From: Mastigias papua
Taxonomy: Eukaryota > Cnidaria > Scyphozoa > Rhizostomeae > Mastigiidae
Length of the DNA: 64,000 nucleotides
Assembly: GCA_964019165.1 (NCBI GenBank)
Contig: OZ025270.1
Span: forward strand, 14,270,159 to 14,334,158
Direction of reading: 5' to 3'
In this document: positions 12,132 to 24,429 of the stretch, piece by piece
Layout: each line of letters starts with the position of its first letter
How positions within the stretch are numbered: the first letter of the stretch is position 1
The notes under the pieces: model-generated
What the model was told of the DNA's origin: nothing
What the model saw: the letters and a program-made list of their open reading frames with translations, nothing else
Database searches by the model: none
Translations under genes and position numbers: made by a program

Positions 12132-12854
12132 CTATAAAAAACGTTAAGCTGACTACAAATTCATAAAAAATACGCACAAAAAGCATAACCACTCCACTGG
12201 ATTGACAAAATTGTACTAAAACTGACATTATGAGTAAATGAACTGTCATATTGATTAATTAAATGGCATGATATCAGCTATACCATGATACCACCAAATG
12301 GCATTGCCTTTTCTTGAATTAACAAGCATAGAACAAACTAGGAGCTCCTTATTGTGCAATTTCATTTGACCATGGTGTAGTATTATAAGTTCCTAACTAG
12401 TCATTTAATTCACACTGTAGAACTATGTAGATAGTATAACAATTAAGTGCTAGGATATGATACTACAAACATTTGAGTTACAACACAAGCTCCTGTGAAA
12501 CACTACTACATGGATTTTGGACATTTTTACTACAATGGACAAAAGCCAGCTGCTTAATTCATGATTGTTTCCAGTGACAAAACAAATAAAAATCAGACAC
12601 TTTTGGGGATTTTCTCCCTAGTAATGAAAATTTGCTACAGACTGCCTTTCAAACCCTAGAGGCTTCAGAAATAAGCTTGAAAAACTCTTGAGATTGAGTC
12701 GCAAACTTTTCAAAAATACCACTTGTTAGTTTGTGCCAAAATCAATGTGCCATTTTCATGGGAAATAGCTAGAAACCCTGTGTATTCATACAGCAAGACC
12801 TGTTTGTCTTGGTACGAAATTGAGCACATTTTTGACAAGGGATGTGCACATCCC
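12132..12854. other. No recognisable feature upstream of PCYT1 exon 1
   Basis: AT-rich sequence between the first PCYT1 coding exon and the 3' end of a minus-strand LINE. It must be intron, since exon 1 starts at a splice acceptor. No open frame, repeat or known motif was recognised. Confidence 0.5.
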
Positions 12855-14805
12855 ATTCAAGTTCAAGTTCAAGTTCATTTCATTTTAAAATTTCAAAACA
12901 TTTACAAATTCCTTTCAATTAACACTACAATAACATCATAAACAACAAACATAAAGTAATAGTTTACAACAAAGTTAAACATAAACACAATGCAAGGATA
13001 ATAATAACAAAATGTTATAACAATATACAAAGAGACCTAAACTAATTAATTAATTTAAAGGGAATTTGCAAGTATGAAATTCTTATGGAGGAGCTCCCTC
13101 AATAGTTATACTAATCGAGGAGAGAGCACCCCCTGTACTAAAAGCCTATTGTTTTACTAATGTACCACCTTTACTTCATCTGAAGTTTGGAGAAATGTTT
13201 GAAGATATTTTAAACTTGGTATTTTGTGGATAATATATCAGATTTGAGCTTGAGACGAAAAATGGAGACAGAAGGGGATTGTTTGATGACATCAGAAATA
13301 CTGTTCCAAGATTTTGCACCAGTATATCTAACAGATCTTAAACCATATTGCAACATATTTTTACGAGGCATAAACATATCACCTTTAGAAGCCTGCCTTG
13401 TATCATATTGATGAACTGCAGTCAAGGTTTCAAAATAATTATGAAAGATTAAAGAAGAAATCATATTAACAGATTCTTATAAACAAAAGTAAGAAGCTTT
13501 AAATCAAATAAATCATACAACTTAAGAATTTTTAAATCAGAAAAAATTGGAGTTGATGGAGATGTAAAACTTTTAAAAGCAATAGCTCTAACAACTTTCT
13601 TTTGAAGGAGATATATGGGTTTAGTGTGGGTGTCATAGGTAAGGCCCCAAACAATGATTCCATACTGGAGAAATGAGGAGAACAATGAATTATATAAAGA
13701 TACTAGAACACTAGTCGGTAGAAGATACCTCACTTTGAAAAATATACCACAAGTTCTGGAGAGTTTTTTGGAAAGTTCACTTAGATGATACTTCCAGCTT
13801 AGACTTTCATCCAAAAGGAGACAAAGGAACTTGACATATTTAGTCTGTTCTACATGTTGACTACCAATTTTAATATTGATGCTGTCATTTAAAGGATTTT
13901 GTGCAGAGTGAAAAAATAACACAGTTTGTTTTATCAATATTCAAAGCAAGTTTGTTAGCATCTAGCCACTTTCTGACATTTCTGAGCTCTTTGTTTACAA
14001 CTTTTTGAAGAATGCTTAAACTATGAGATTCAAAGTAGATGTTTGTATCATCAGCAAAGAGATAAAAGGAGAGCTTGGAAGATGAGTTGGGAAGATCATT
14101 GATGTAAATTAAGAACAAAAGTGGCCCAAGGACAGATCCCTGGGGTACACCACAAGTAACATTTAATTGATTGGAGCTATAACCATTTACTGATACATAC
14201 TGACTTCTGTTACTTAGATATGCTTTAAACCATGTCAGAGCTGTTCCTCGAATACCGTAGTGTTCTAGTTTGTCAAGAAGGATCTGATGATTAACAGTAT
14301 CAAAAGCTTTTTGCAGGTCAAGAAATATCCCACACCCAAATGTTTTGTTATCCAAAGAATTTTTGATTGATTCTGTCATAATGATCAGTGCATGATTAAC
14401 AGAATGGCTAGCACGAAAACCAAATTGGAGGCTATGTAAGATTTTGTGAATTTCTAAAAAGTTGTATAGTCTCTTATACATCAATTTTTTTGTGATCTTA
14501 CTGAAAGTTGATAAGAGAGATATTGGTCTGTAGTTTGAAGCAGTCATGGAACAACCCTTCTTGAATAAAGGGATGACCTTGGCTTGCTGCATTTTCTTAG
14601 GAAAGATACCTGACTGAAATGATTCATTCATAATAAGGGATAGGGGGGAAGAAATATGAGGTGAAAGAATTTTCAATAATTTTAAAGGTATACTATTTGG
14701 ACCTATTGATTTACCATTTTTGAACAAGTGTATTATATCAGATATTTCACATGGGGCTGCAGGAAATATAAAGAAAGAGTGTGGGCTTTTATTATCAAGA
14801 TATTC
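12855..14805 (-). pseudogene. Jockey/CR1-like LINE, RT and C-terminal region
   Basis: A 5'-truncated minus-strand LINE. The longest frame (14727-13885, 280 residues) has YRPISLLSTFSKI, LDLQKAFDTVNHQILLDKL, GVPQGSVLGPLLFLIYINDL and the catalytic FADDT box. A frameshift near 13930 moves the protein to the frame 13937-13461 (LDESLSWKYHLSELSKK, LQYGIIVWG). A further change near 13464 leads to the C-terminal piece 13464-13210 (RYTGAKSWNSISDVIKQS). The 3' end has a short tandem of AAGTTC-like units at about 12856-12880, typical of LINE tails. Only a few lesions separate the blocks, so the insertion is moderately young. It lies upstream of PCYT1 coding exon 1, in the same orientation. Confidence 0.85.
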
Positions 14806-16565
14806 TTATACATATATGGATATGCTGCAAAACCAAACTTAATACATGCATTCAGACAGCAGACATAGTATAAGGAGATTTTTGTGTGATCTACATATAA
14901 ATGTAATGCTTAAACTGAGGAAGAAACAAAAATAAAGTTACTTTGGGAAAATCAAACATTATCCTACAATACTTTGCAATGCACTTAATTGTCATTCACA
15001 GATAGTCATGAGATCAGCCAAAATTCACAGATTCTTCTATGATTTCAGACCACTTTTATAAATGTTAAATTGTAAGGCACATTATGCCACAGCTTCATGA
15101 AAGCCATACTATCTCAAGCACATTCTTCTAAAACTTAATGCCCTTCTATGCTGTAAAATCAGTGTACTGTCCTCAAAGTCTTGAAATCTACCTAAATCAT
15201 ATTTTCTTTAGTAAGGGGGCTTTGGCAAAAGAATAGGAGGATCTGAATATATAACTGGTAAAATAATGTTGCCATCCTTCCACCCACTCTCAATACAGAT
15301 CAAATAAATCTTTTATGCTAATTTATAATCAGTCACTATATTTTATAGGCTTACTAATTTTACACTATTTATGCTATACCTGTAACATTTTACACTTTTG
15401 TTTGTTACAATGCTATCAGGGAGGCCTCCGAGGCCCATGAGAGCAAGGAGGTATGTAAATGTTTCAACACCTACATGTATGTTCCTCCTAAAGTGGCTCA
15501 TCATAAGAGTAGCTTAAGTTATGAAAGCCAAAATGGAGCAGCAAATCATACAACCATGAACAACTCGGGCCTCTGCGAAGTAAAACTGCCTACTTTATTT
15601 GGACCTGGGATTAATTTGGAATTATTTAGGTTTAGATATAGGACTGGGCCAACTTTGCGTCTGGCAACTCTGCCAGAAAATATTTTTAGGTAGGCCTTTT
15701 GATTGCTGACAAAGCAGTCATCAAGTAGAAGCTAGAAAGACCGACCTCAAGATTGTTGTTAGTGGGATAATCTAGCGTCATATTGCTTTGAAAGTTTGCA
15801 CTCTATCCTGAAGGCGACCTTTAGTCGCATACAACCATCTACACACTTTACTGTCTCTCATTTTTAGAACGGAATATGTGTTCATTCTAAGTGTCCAGCT
15901 AACTGCAAAAAGCTACATGATCAAACTTATACAGTATTTTACGTTTTCCGGGGTCTCTCCATAGCCCTTGAATGACACGTAGTCTACCAAATTGCGTGAC
16001 ACTGGCCCATAAACAGCTTCGTGTGATAAGGAGAATTAAATTAAATACAAAGTTCACAAGGGAAGATCATCAGTAAAGCTTTATATAATAAGATATAATA
16101 TGTTTATCCCGCTGCCAACAAAAGCATGAGCTTTGATCTAATCAATCCCCCATTCATCTTTTATTGCCTACCTCTCTGTGTTCTTCAGATTGTATCTTGA
16201 GTTCACTGTTCTCAAATAACCCGAAAGAACTGTTAGCGTTCATTCCATTGCTTCTTCTGCGCTTCCTACCTTGTCTGCCCTCCATCTCGTGTCCTGACGG
16301 TTCTCAAAATACACTTAAAGTTACCAGGTAAGGGTCCTACCTGACTTCATCACCAGAGAAACTAAGACTGGCCGTAATATATTTATGAACTTTGGCCACA
16401 GGACAAAGCTCTGTTCAGTGTTTTGCTCCCGCACAGGCGCAACAACAGATCACGACGGTCGAACTCTGGCGGTATGAAAGGTATTTGTGCCTCTGGGTAA
16501 ACAGTCCAGCTAACTCAGTTTAGGGCACCTTACTTCAAAATCTAAAGGCCCCCGACTAAACGGGG
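14806..16565. other. No recognisable feature
   Basis: Unique-looking AT-rich sequence. One open frame of 72 codons at 15475-15693 has no family resemblance. A G-rich/C-rich patch at 16200-16320 could be a promoter or 5' exon of PCYT1, but no acceptable splice join to the first coding exon was demonstrated. Confidence 0.4.
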
Positions 16566-16573
16566 ACTTGAAG

Positions 16574-16725
16574 CAGGCCCGCATCCAGCTTGAATTCGCA
16601 AGGGGGGCACAGCCAGTATATATAATACATATATACACAAAAATCATTTCTGAAGGGGAGGCACAGAGTCAAATTTCAAAGGTCCAGAGGGCCTTGCCCC
16701 CAGGCCCCCCTTGGCTACGGGCCTG
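16574..16725. mobile_element. Short hAT-type MITE
   Basis: A 152-base element with inverted ends CAGGCCCG and CGGGCCTG, with G-rich and C-rich tracts just inside. The flanking octamers ACTTGAAG and TCCTGAAG match at six of eight positions, consistent with an aged 8-bp duplication. The same CAGGCCCGTAG-type end bounds the larger element at 27500-28645. Confidence 0.65.
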
Positions 16726-16989
16726 TCCTGAAGGGGCTCCCAACTAATTCATTTTATTATGTGCTTTTTGGCTATACTGTGCTTAAAAGTTTCCTATGGC
16801 CATCCTAAAACCCTTACCAATCATTATTGGTAACAACGCAGGATTCATTTATCCGTTTTTGTCTATTCGCTATAGTTTTCATCAAGGTTTTATTGCTGAA
16901 ACATAATCCCGGAAATGAAATGTTCTCCGATGCTCTAACATTAAGGAATTCGTGAAAGACAACTTTCTCATAACTTTAGTCTTAGCAGA

Positions 16990-18191
16990 CAGGCGCGCAA
17001 CTACGGGGAGCTCCTGGGGGTCCGGACCCCTGCGCTTTTTTCAAAAGCGTAAAAGTGCCCTTTTTCTTGAAAAGGTTTGGAACTATTTCTTGCACTTTTG
17101 CTGAATAGATCTAGTTATAATCATCCTTAGACTAGGAAGTAGCAAAATCTTGAAAATTCTTCTATTTTTTAAGTCAGGCACGTAGCCAAAGGGGACCAGG
17201 GAGTCAGTCCTCTCAGAGTTCTGAAGTTTGACTCAGTGCATCTACATAAATGGCACATTCTAACATTTTTTCCATCATCTTCGCATTCACGGGATTAGGC
17301 TCACTTGCAAGCAGATAGTGACCAGGTGATATTTCTATTTTGGGGGGAGTTGAAAGCGCCCCTTACTTAGAGAAAACAACCAGAGACTGTGACCTTGCCT
17401 ATCTCTCGTATGAAAGGAATATTCTAATGGAAGAAATAAAATCTAGCATATCTTTTACTCCATGGGTGTCTAAGCGGCGAGAGCTTGGAGCCTAATTTCT
17501 TTGTCTATTTTGTTGACTTTTTCCTCGTGGAGAACAGCCATTGATATTGTTCAGGTCCGTAAGGAGCTGACACAGATTTGGGGGGACAATGTATCACGTT
17601 ATGAGATAAAACAGCTGTTCAATACATCTCGAAATACAATCTCAGAAATTATTAAAAGACCTGCCCGCCCTGCCCCACCACCGCCTACGGGAATGATGTT
17701 TAGTCAAAGTTGCTTTGTTTCTCATCCATTAGGCATGGCACCTTTGGAGTATGCAGGACTTCAATTGGGAACATTTTTCATGAAACTTCTTAGTCTCAAG
17801 TTTGCTTTTCATTGAAGATTTTTCGTGGGTCCTCCATTGAGCACTATACTAATCAGCAAAATTTTAGCCTGGCAGATGCCTCTCTGGGCCAGTCCAGAGG
17901 GGTGAAATTTGAAACATTTTCTGTCGCGTCGGACCCAACCATGGTGAGTCCTCCTACGTCACAAAAGGAGGCGTTGAACCTTCCTATAACTCCCTCTAGG
18001 TCACTTACTAGATTGGTAGTCGCCAAGACTGTAGTAACTGTGCCCCCTCTCTTCTGAAAATCCCCCTTAGCTACGGCCTCTTCTAAGCCTGAATAATATC
18101 CCAAGCTGTATTCTTGAAGAAGAAGATTTTTTGGTTTGCCTTTTTATGTGGTCTGGACCCCTGCCCTCGAAAATTCCTAATTGCGCGCCTG
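16990..18191. mobile_element. hAT-type element with a second MITE nested inside
   Basis: The outer ends CAGGCGCGCAA and TTGCGCGCCTG are perfect 11-base inverted repeats, and GCAGA repeats directly outside them. The next bases also correspond (GGTCCGGACCCCTGC near 17018; GGTCTGGACCCCTGCC near 18149). Most of the interior is a second insertion, listed separately. No transposase of its own is visible. Confidence 0.65.
17175..18080. mobile_element. Nested hAT-type element
   Basis: The ends CAGGCACGTAGCCAAAGGGG and the complement of CCCCCTTAGCTACGGCC correspond over about 15 bases. The flanking octamers TTTTAAGT and TTCTAAGC match at six of eight positions. One internal frame (17501-17815) has a helix-turn-helix-like stretch, ELTQIWGDNVSRYEIKQLF, but no DDE domain, so its origin is unclear. 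Confidence 0.5.
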
Positions 18192-19462
18192 GCAGAGATG
18201 CTTGACACCATCTTTACAGCTCACTTAAACACTAATGTTTCCTTTGTAATACTTGTATATAATTTAGATCCCCAGTTGAAAGTTGCAGTACATAGATAGA
18301 ATCTTTTTACTCAACAAAGTAACATTTGATAATAACACGATTCGGTTCGGACAGAATTCACTCAGACGGTAAGTCTGCAAGTGGAAAGCGTAGCTATGAG
18401 CAAGGAAACGAGCTGATAAAAGGCGAAAAGAAGAAGGTGCAACAGCAAACAGCAGATCGATTGGTTCCTTTTTACAAAGAAGTTTAGATAGTGTCACTGT
18501 GGACAATGCAATGATATCTATCCTATCATCAACAGAATCTAAAACAAACGAGTGCAAAGGAGCGCAAGAAATCAATCGTAATGAGAGACAAGAGTATTTC
18601 CAAGATAAAGAAGAGCCTATCACTTACATGGATCGAGATGAAGTAACAGAAACAGGTAGTCCTAATGGGCCTGGAATTTGTCTGGAGAGAACTTAACTGA
18701 TTGGGGCCATTTCGATGAAGAAATAAAGAACGTAGCACTGAAAAAGAACGTCATTCAACATGGGCCTGAAGACTTGTTATCCTTTTTAATCAGTAGACAC
18801 CCGTAGAAATGGAACAACCAACTTAAGTGCAAATTGTTACAATAGAACGCCTCAAAATATGCCTGTACCAAGGCTTTGGCTATGGTATTCAATGGTACTA
18901 ATAAAGCCGTATTGTGAAGTTTGCTGGTTGTTTGCCGATAGCTCGACTCCAAATTATGATATGCAAAAGTGATGCACTAATGGAGTTCAATTATCGCTAC
19001 ACAATATCATAATATGTCAGACAAAGAAGAGAGGCATAAAAAGTCAAAAATGCACTTACAAGCATCTCCTACCTACATGAGACGAAAAGTTGGCAAATAT
19101 TTCGGTGAGGACAATGACAATGAGATTGGGAGACAAATGTCCTTTTGGACCAAGGTTCTTTAAAGGCATATTTCAAATATACTGATAATGGCAACTTTTA
19201 TGCTAGCATTCAGAGGGCACAGAGAGCAGGTTCATGATAATGTGTGAGAAGGTTAAAAATTCTTGCCATCTGTCTCTCTAATGGCTGAATATGATGAATT
19301 TCTAGCAGAAGTTATATCTTCCAGGTAGAGGAACAAAGTAGCTTAGCACTAAGTGCAAAATGAGTTGATTCATATGCTTGCAAATATTGCATAATCGACT
19401 TTGGTAGAAAATGTTAATTCTGCACCAATCTGGAGTATCACCTTGGATTCCACCAGTGATAT

Positions 19463-22400
19463 AAATCAGCTGTTAGCCATTACCCATAAAATATATTCTG
19501 GTTTTGACCAAGTCCCATGCAGGGAGACAAGAGCTGTCTTTTTAGATTTAACTAAGGCCTTTGATAGAGTGTGGCATGCAAGACTCCTCCACAAACTTGA
19601 AAGCAATGGTATTTAGGGTGATCTTCTAAAACTAATTAGTAGCTTTCTCTCACAGCGAAAACAGCATGTGATCCTAAATGGGCAATCTTCTGAATGGCGA
19701 GAGGTCTCTGCAGGGGTACCCCAGGACTCAGTGCTAGGACATTTATTTTTCCTTATTTCCATAAATGATTTAACGGATAATCTGCATTGTGATGTTAAAT
19801 TATTCGCTGATGACACCTCTCTCTACATTAGTTCATAATGAAATTGCATCTGCCCAACACATGGACAGTGATCTTGAAAAAATCTCGTTATGGGCATGGC
19901 AGTGGAAAATGCATTTTAATGCTGAGAAAGCTGAGGAGATACTCTTTTCAGTAAAAAGGTTGCCGCCCGTTCGTCCCCCTTTAAGGCTCGGCAATGATGA
20001 AATAAAAAGACAAACCGAGCATAAGCACCCTGGAATAACTCTTGATTCAAAGCCAGCGCCTTGGCTAAACGGTGAGGTGAAGCGTCTTATGAATGAAAGA
20101 GACAAATTGCTGAGAAAATCAAGACGTACTAAAAATCAAACTGATATCTCAGCATATAAAAGCATGCGTAACAAAGTAAACATTGCAGTCAGAAAATCCA
20201 AGTCTTTATACCATAAGAATTTATTAAAGGAAAATGCAACAGATCCAAGTAAGTTCTGGAAAACACTAAAATCAATTTACCCTACCAAGTCAAGCGACAG
20301 ACAGTATCCTCGAACCTTCAAAATTAACGGTAATAAAGTAAGAGACCCAATCAAGATAGCAAATGCATTTTGCTCCTTTTTCGGTAACATCGTAACAACC
20401 TTGAAGGAAAAGGCGTTCCCGTTATGTAATTTCACAAGGAGAAAACAACCCAATATAACCACAAAAACAGACAAAAAGTTTATGTTCAGAAAGGTATCAA
20501 AACAGGAAGTTGAGCACGAGCTTAAGTCGATCAAGAGAAATAAAGCAACTGGCATGGACAATCTGCCCCCAGGTTTGATAAAAGACTCGGCTGAGCTAAT
20601 ATCTGCCCCCTTGACCCATCTCATCAATACGTCACTCATGACGAGTACTTTTCCCGTTGAATGGAAGGCAGCAAAAATCATTCCTACCTACAAATCTGGT
20701 GCACGCTCTAACTGTGACAACTACCGACCAGTTTCAGTTTTACCGGTAATATCCAAGGTGATTGAAAAAATTGTCCACCAGCAAGTTATGAAACATCTAG
20801 ACACAAACAAGCTCTTGTCTAAATTTCAATATGGTTTTAGGCCTAGATTATCAACTGAGTATGCGGCGACCATATTGTTAGATGATATCCGAAAAAGCAT
20901 CGACAATGATCAGCTCGTTGGAGCAGTTTTCGTTGATCTTAGTAAGGCATTTGATACCATAAGCCACGCCATACTACTTGAAATACTTGCAATTTACGGA
21001 ATAAAAGATGGTGAATTGGAATGGTTTAAGGGCTACCTATTCTCTCGAAAAGCAGTAGTAGCTTTCAACAGTTGTATGTCAAATCAGCAGGACTTGTTAA
21101 CAGGAGTTCCACAAGGCTCAATACTTGGCCCTCTCTTGTTTCTCATCTCTTTCAATGACGCTGTAGAAGTTGTGGAGCACTCAAGCATCTTGAAATATGC
21201 GGACGATACTGTGTTGTATGTGGCAGGGAGAGAAATTGATTCAATAGAAGACAAACTGTCAAAAGACATGGACAATCTGTCAGAGTGCCTGAGATGCAAT
21301 GAACTCATTTTGAACCTGAAGAAGGGCAAGACGGAGTCGATTCTTTTTGGTACAGCTCAACGAATTGGGAAACAGCTAAGTGAGCCAATCAAAGGCACAA
21401 TATCACAGCCAACCCCAACAGTAATTATCAATACAAAAGATTGCAAATATCTTGGCGTCCAAGTGGATACCACACTTAACTTGAATTCTCATTTTGATAA
21501 ATGTTTCAAGCGTGCATCTAGTAGACTGCGACTGCTGGCTAATTTAAGATCGAGTATGGACAATACCACAGCAAGTACAATCTATCGCACTATGATTCTC
21601 CCAACATTTACTTACTGTGGTATATTACTACTAAAGCTCACCAATACGCAAATAGTTAGGCTTTCCTTATTTCCCTCTCGATCGCTGAAGATAGTTTATG
21701 GAGCTGAAACAAAAAAATGTGGACTCATGTCGGTTATAAATGCGAATAAAATGAGAGCCTGCAAACTCGTCCGTAAATGCCTACGCAAAGATATATGTGA
21801 ACATTTTCAGAACTATTTTACCCTAATAGAGCATGAAAAGGAAACAAGAAGTAACAACTGTTCACTGAGATTACCGAGAATTACAAAGGGATATGCACGA
21901 AAGTCATTCCTGTACAGGGGTGCTAAAGTATACAATGAGCTGCCATTAGACATACGACAAACAGAGGCTGATAAGGAATTTGACGAAAAACTTAAAAACC
22001 ATTTTAAGTGACGTAATACTCATGGCATAACAATCATTATCTTCCCTTCGATGTCGTTCTTTTAAGATTTTTCAGCGTTTTTAATATTTTTTATATAATA
22101 CTTTCTCTCTTAACTTCATTTAGGGTATAGGACACAGGACACACAGTGACACCAGCAATATTGTAATTGTTGAAGTGTCTATCCAGTATAAATATTCGTT
22201 TTATTACTATTATTATTATTATTATTACTTTTAAAAGTCATATGAGTGAGGCTATTCTGAAAGCAAAACGAGGAATCGGTTTGATACGACATATGTCACA
22301 ATACGTATCAAGAGATGTGCTCGATCAAATGTACACACTGTATGTGCGTCCTCATCTAGACTATGGTGATAAAGTCTACCATAGGCACGATCCCGACTTT

Positions 22401-23668
22401 TCATCAGTCCTAACAAAACGTCTTTAACAAGTACAGTAGTACAGTATGCTGCTTCCTTGGCTGTGACTGGGAGATGGAGAGGTACAAGTAGGCAAAAGCT
22501 TTACGATGAACTTGGTTAGGAATCCTTGTACGAACGACGATGGTATAAGAGACTATGTCATTGTTTTAAGCTTAAGTTGACACATTCCCCCGCATAACTT
22601 TTTTCTCTCATTCCTCCTGAGCGGCAAGTATCCTATACCCTGCGCAACCCTAGTGCCTACACACAATCAATAGCTAAAACCGATCGTTTGTCCAATTCCT
22701 ATTTCTATAACACAATTTATGAATGGAACAAATTACCAATTGAGATCCAAGCTCCTAAAACTCGCTGAATTTAAACAGAAGCTGACTGCGTTAATTAGAT
22801 CCATCAAAAACCCTACTTATGGTGTTTCTGATTTGAAAGGATTTAGGAATATAACAATGCTTCGGGTACAATTCAGTGATATAAATGCGCGCAAATTTCG
22901 TCATAATTTTGAATGCATTAGGCCTCTATGCAACTGCGGTACGGCTATTGAGGACAATGCACATTATCTCCTACACTGCCCCAGATTTAATCAATTGCGA
23001 CGAGATCTCTTTGACACTGTCACGGAAGTTTTGGGTTCTGATATCGCAAACCTGAAATCAGGAACTTTGTGCAACTTGCTTCTCTACGGTAGCTCCAATA
23101 TGACTCTCGTTGACAACAGGATAATTATAGGAGCAACAATCGATTATATTAAAAAAACAAACATGTTAATTTGATTTCTGGCTGTTGGCATGCTGCCTAG
23201 GTGGAAGGGAAAAGTTTCATTTACCTTTCACTTGGGCGGCGGTTTAATAGCCGTAAACCAAAGCAATTTCAAGGAATGACCTTACCATCTTAGCAGCTCT
23301 TTTGGTAGTTCCAAACCAAGCCATCTAAATTTTCCAGATACCTGGCAACCTTCATCATTGTACTCTCAAATTTCGATTTGATAGTGCATAACTGATGGAA
23401 ATTTAAATTGGAAGGGTTATACCCATTGCAAGGATACGTGTGGAGCTGTCAATCCCTTTTCTTTTCAATGTGTTGTGTTGTCTGTTGTGTATATTTCTTT
23501 TCTTTAGTTTTTCTTTTTTTCATATGAATAATAGTTTTCTGAAAATTGTAAGTGTCGTTCATGGTGGAGGCCAGATGACCTTGTGTCTTCCTACGCCCGG
23601 AACGGCACAATATATAAGTAATATTAGTTGTAGTTATTTTTAATTGAGGTTTATATATATAAAAAAAT
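19463..23668 (+). pseudogene. LINE A, 5'-truncated, inserted in the hAT gene and split by LINE B
   Basis: The first part (19463-20045) carries RT motifs FLDLTKAFDRVWHARLLHKL, SAGVPQDSVLGHLFF, FADDTSLYI and the thumb-side KHPGITLDSK. The second part resumes at 22212 with FKSHMSEAILKAKRGIGLI and YVRPHLDYGDKVYH, and continues to the C-terminal frame 22719-23174 with CNCG...HYLLHCPRF, a zinc-binding-like motif common at the end of this LINE type. The 3' untranslated region runs to an A/T-rich tail before 23668. TGATAT is duplicated on both sides. Several frame breaks make it inactive. Confidence 0.8.
20046..22211 (+). mobile_element. LINE B, 5'-truncated but with a long intact RT frame
   Basis: From codon 87 of a 740-codon open frame (19789-22011) the protein switches from LINE A to a second LINE. 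It begins APWLNGEVKRLMNERDKLLR, then DNYRPVSVLPVISKVIEKI, VFVDLSKAFDTISHAILLEI, GVPQGSILGPLLFLISFND and the catalytic YADDT (near 21195), and ends in the usual C-terminal domain (YRGAKVYNELPLDIRQT). The stop at 22009-22011 is followed by an untranslated region and an (ATT)n tail at about 22196-22227. The RT frame has no internal stop, so the insertion is young, but the endonuclease half is missing and it cannot be autonomous. Insertion into LINE A appears to have removed a few bases rather than leaving a clear duplication. Confidence 0.85.
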
Positions 23669-24429
23669 TGATATTACTAGATTCGATCAATTAAGCGTTG
23701 GCAATAGGTGGACAAATGTCACAGAAGATGAATGCGCAATTATAGAAAGCATTATGGGTTTTGTAAAACTCAAACAACCCTAGCTTTGATGGAATAGCAA
23801 ATACAGCCAAAGCATTTTTGGAAAACGTTGGCATAGATTTCTTGAAATCAAGAGGCCAGGGCTGTGATGGTGCTAGTGCGATAAGTGGATTTAATGGTGG
23901 CGTGCAGAAATGGATGAAAGACATTATTAAGTGTCCTGTTCCTTTTGTGTACTGTGCAGCACGAGTAATTTGTGAAAAATATTCAAACGGCTTTAAAGAT
24001 GAATTAAAGTCTAAAATGAGATCATTTGCAACCGAATTCAGAAGGGAGATTTCAGTCACGGAAATTGTTCTAGAAGTTAAGAAATCTCATGCTCCAGAGC
24101 GGCATTAGTTCATCCTTTGTAGAAATACACAAACTATTAATGCTTTTCATCACTTTGACCTAAATGTTGCATCGGTAGAAAGATCATTCTTAATGGTTGA
24201 ATCTGATACAGACATATCTAAGACCTATGATGTCACAGAAGAAACTTGACGATATAGCAATTTTGTCTATTGAGAACAAGGAAGCAAAGAAAATTGACAA
24301 CGTCAATGCAAGTAGAAAAGCCCACATTGTCAGCAAGAGCACCTCATAAAACCATGTTGTGACCCTGCACAATGTTTACTAACGTTTAGTTTATGAATTT
24401 TTGTGTTTAGTCGCATGGGTACTTTAATC

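Larger units (their letters stand above)
18300..24340 (+). pseudogene. hAT transposase (DUF4371/ZMYM-like) pseudogene, interrupted by LINE A
   Basis: The protein is readable in two parts. Before the interruption: RKRADKRRKEEGATANS (near 18390), LAFRGHREQVHDN (near 19203), AEYDEFLAEVIS, and VENVNSAPIWSITLDSTSDI ending at about 19462. After it, from 23674: GIANTAKAFLENVGIDFLKS, RGQGCDGASAISG (23840-23890), then ASVERSFLMVE near 24170 and DDIAILSIENKEAKKID near 24250, the hAT dimerisation region. LAFRGHRE, RGQGYDGA and ASxERSF are hallmark blocks of this cut-and-paste transposase family. Many stops and frameshifts show it is dead. The direct repeat TGATAT at 19457-19462 and 23669-23674 marks the LINE A insertion. 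Confidence 0.8.

Noticed and set aside
16270..16310. Possible first PCYT1 exon with ATG and GTAGG donor on the minus strand
   Set aside because: Joining it to the exon at 12131 would create an immediate stop; no other support.
18264..18623. 119-codon minus frame
   Set aside because: Antisense shadow of the hAT transposase N-terminal region.
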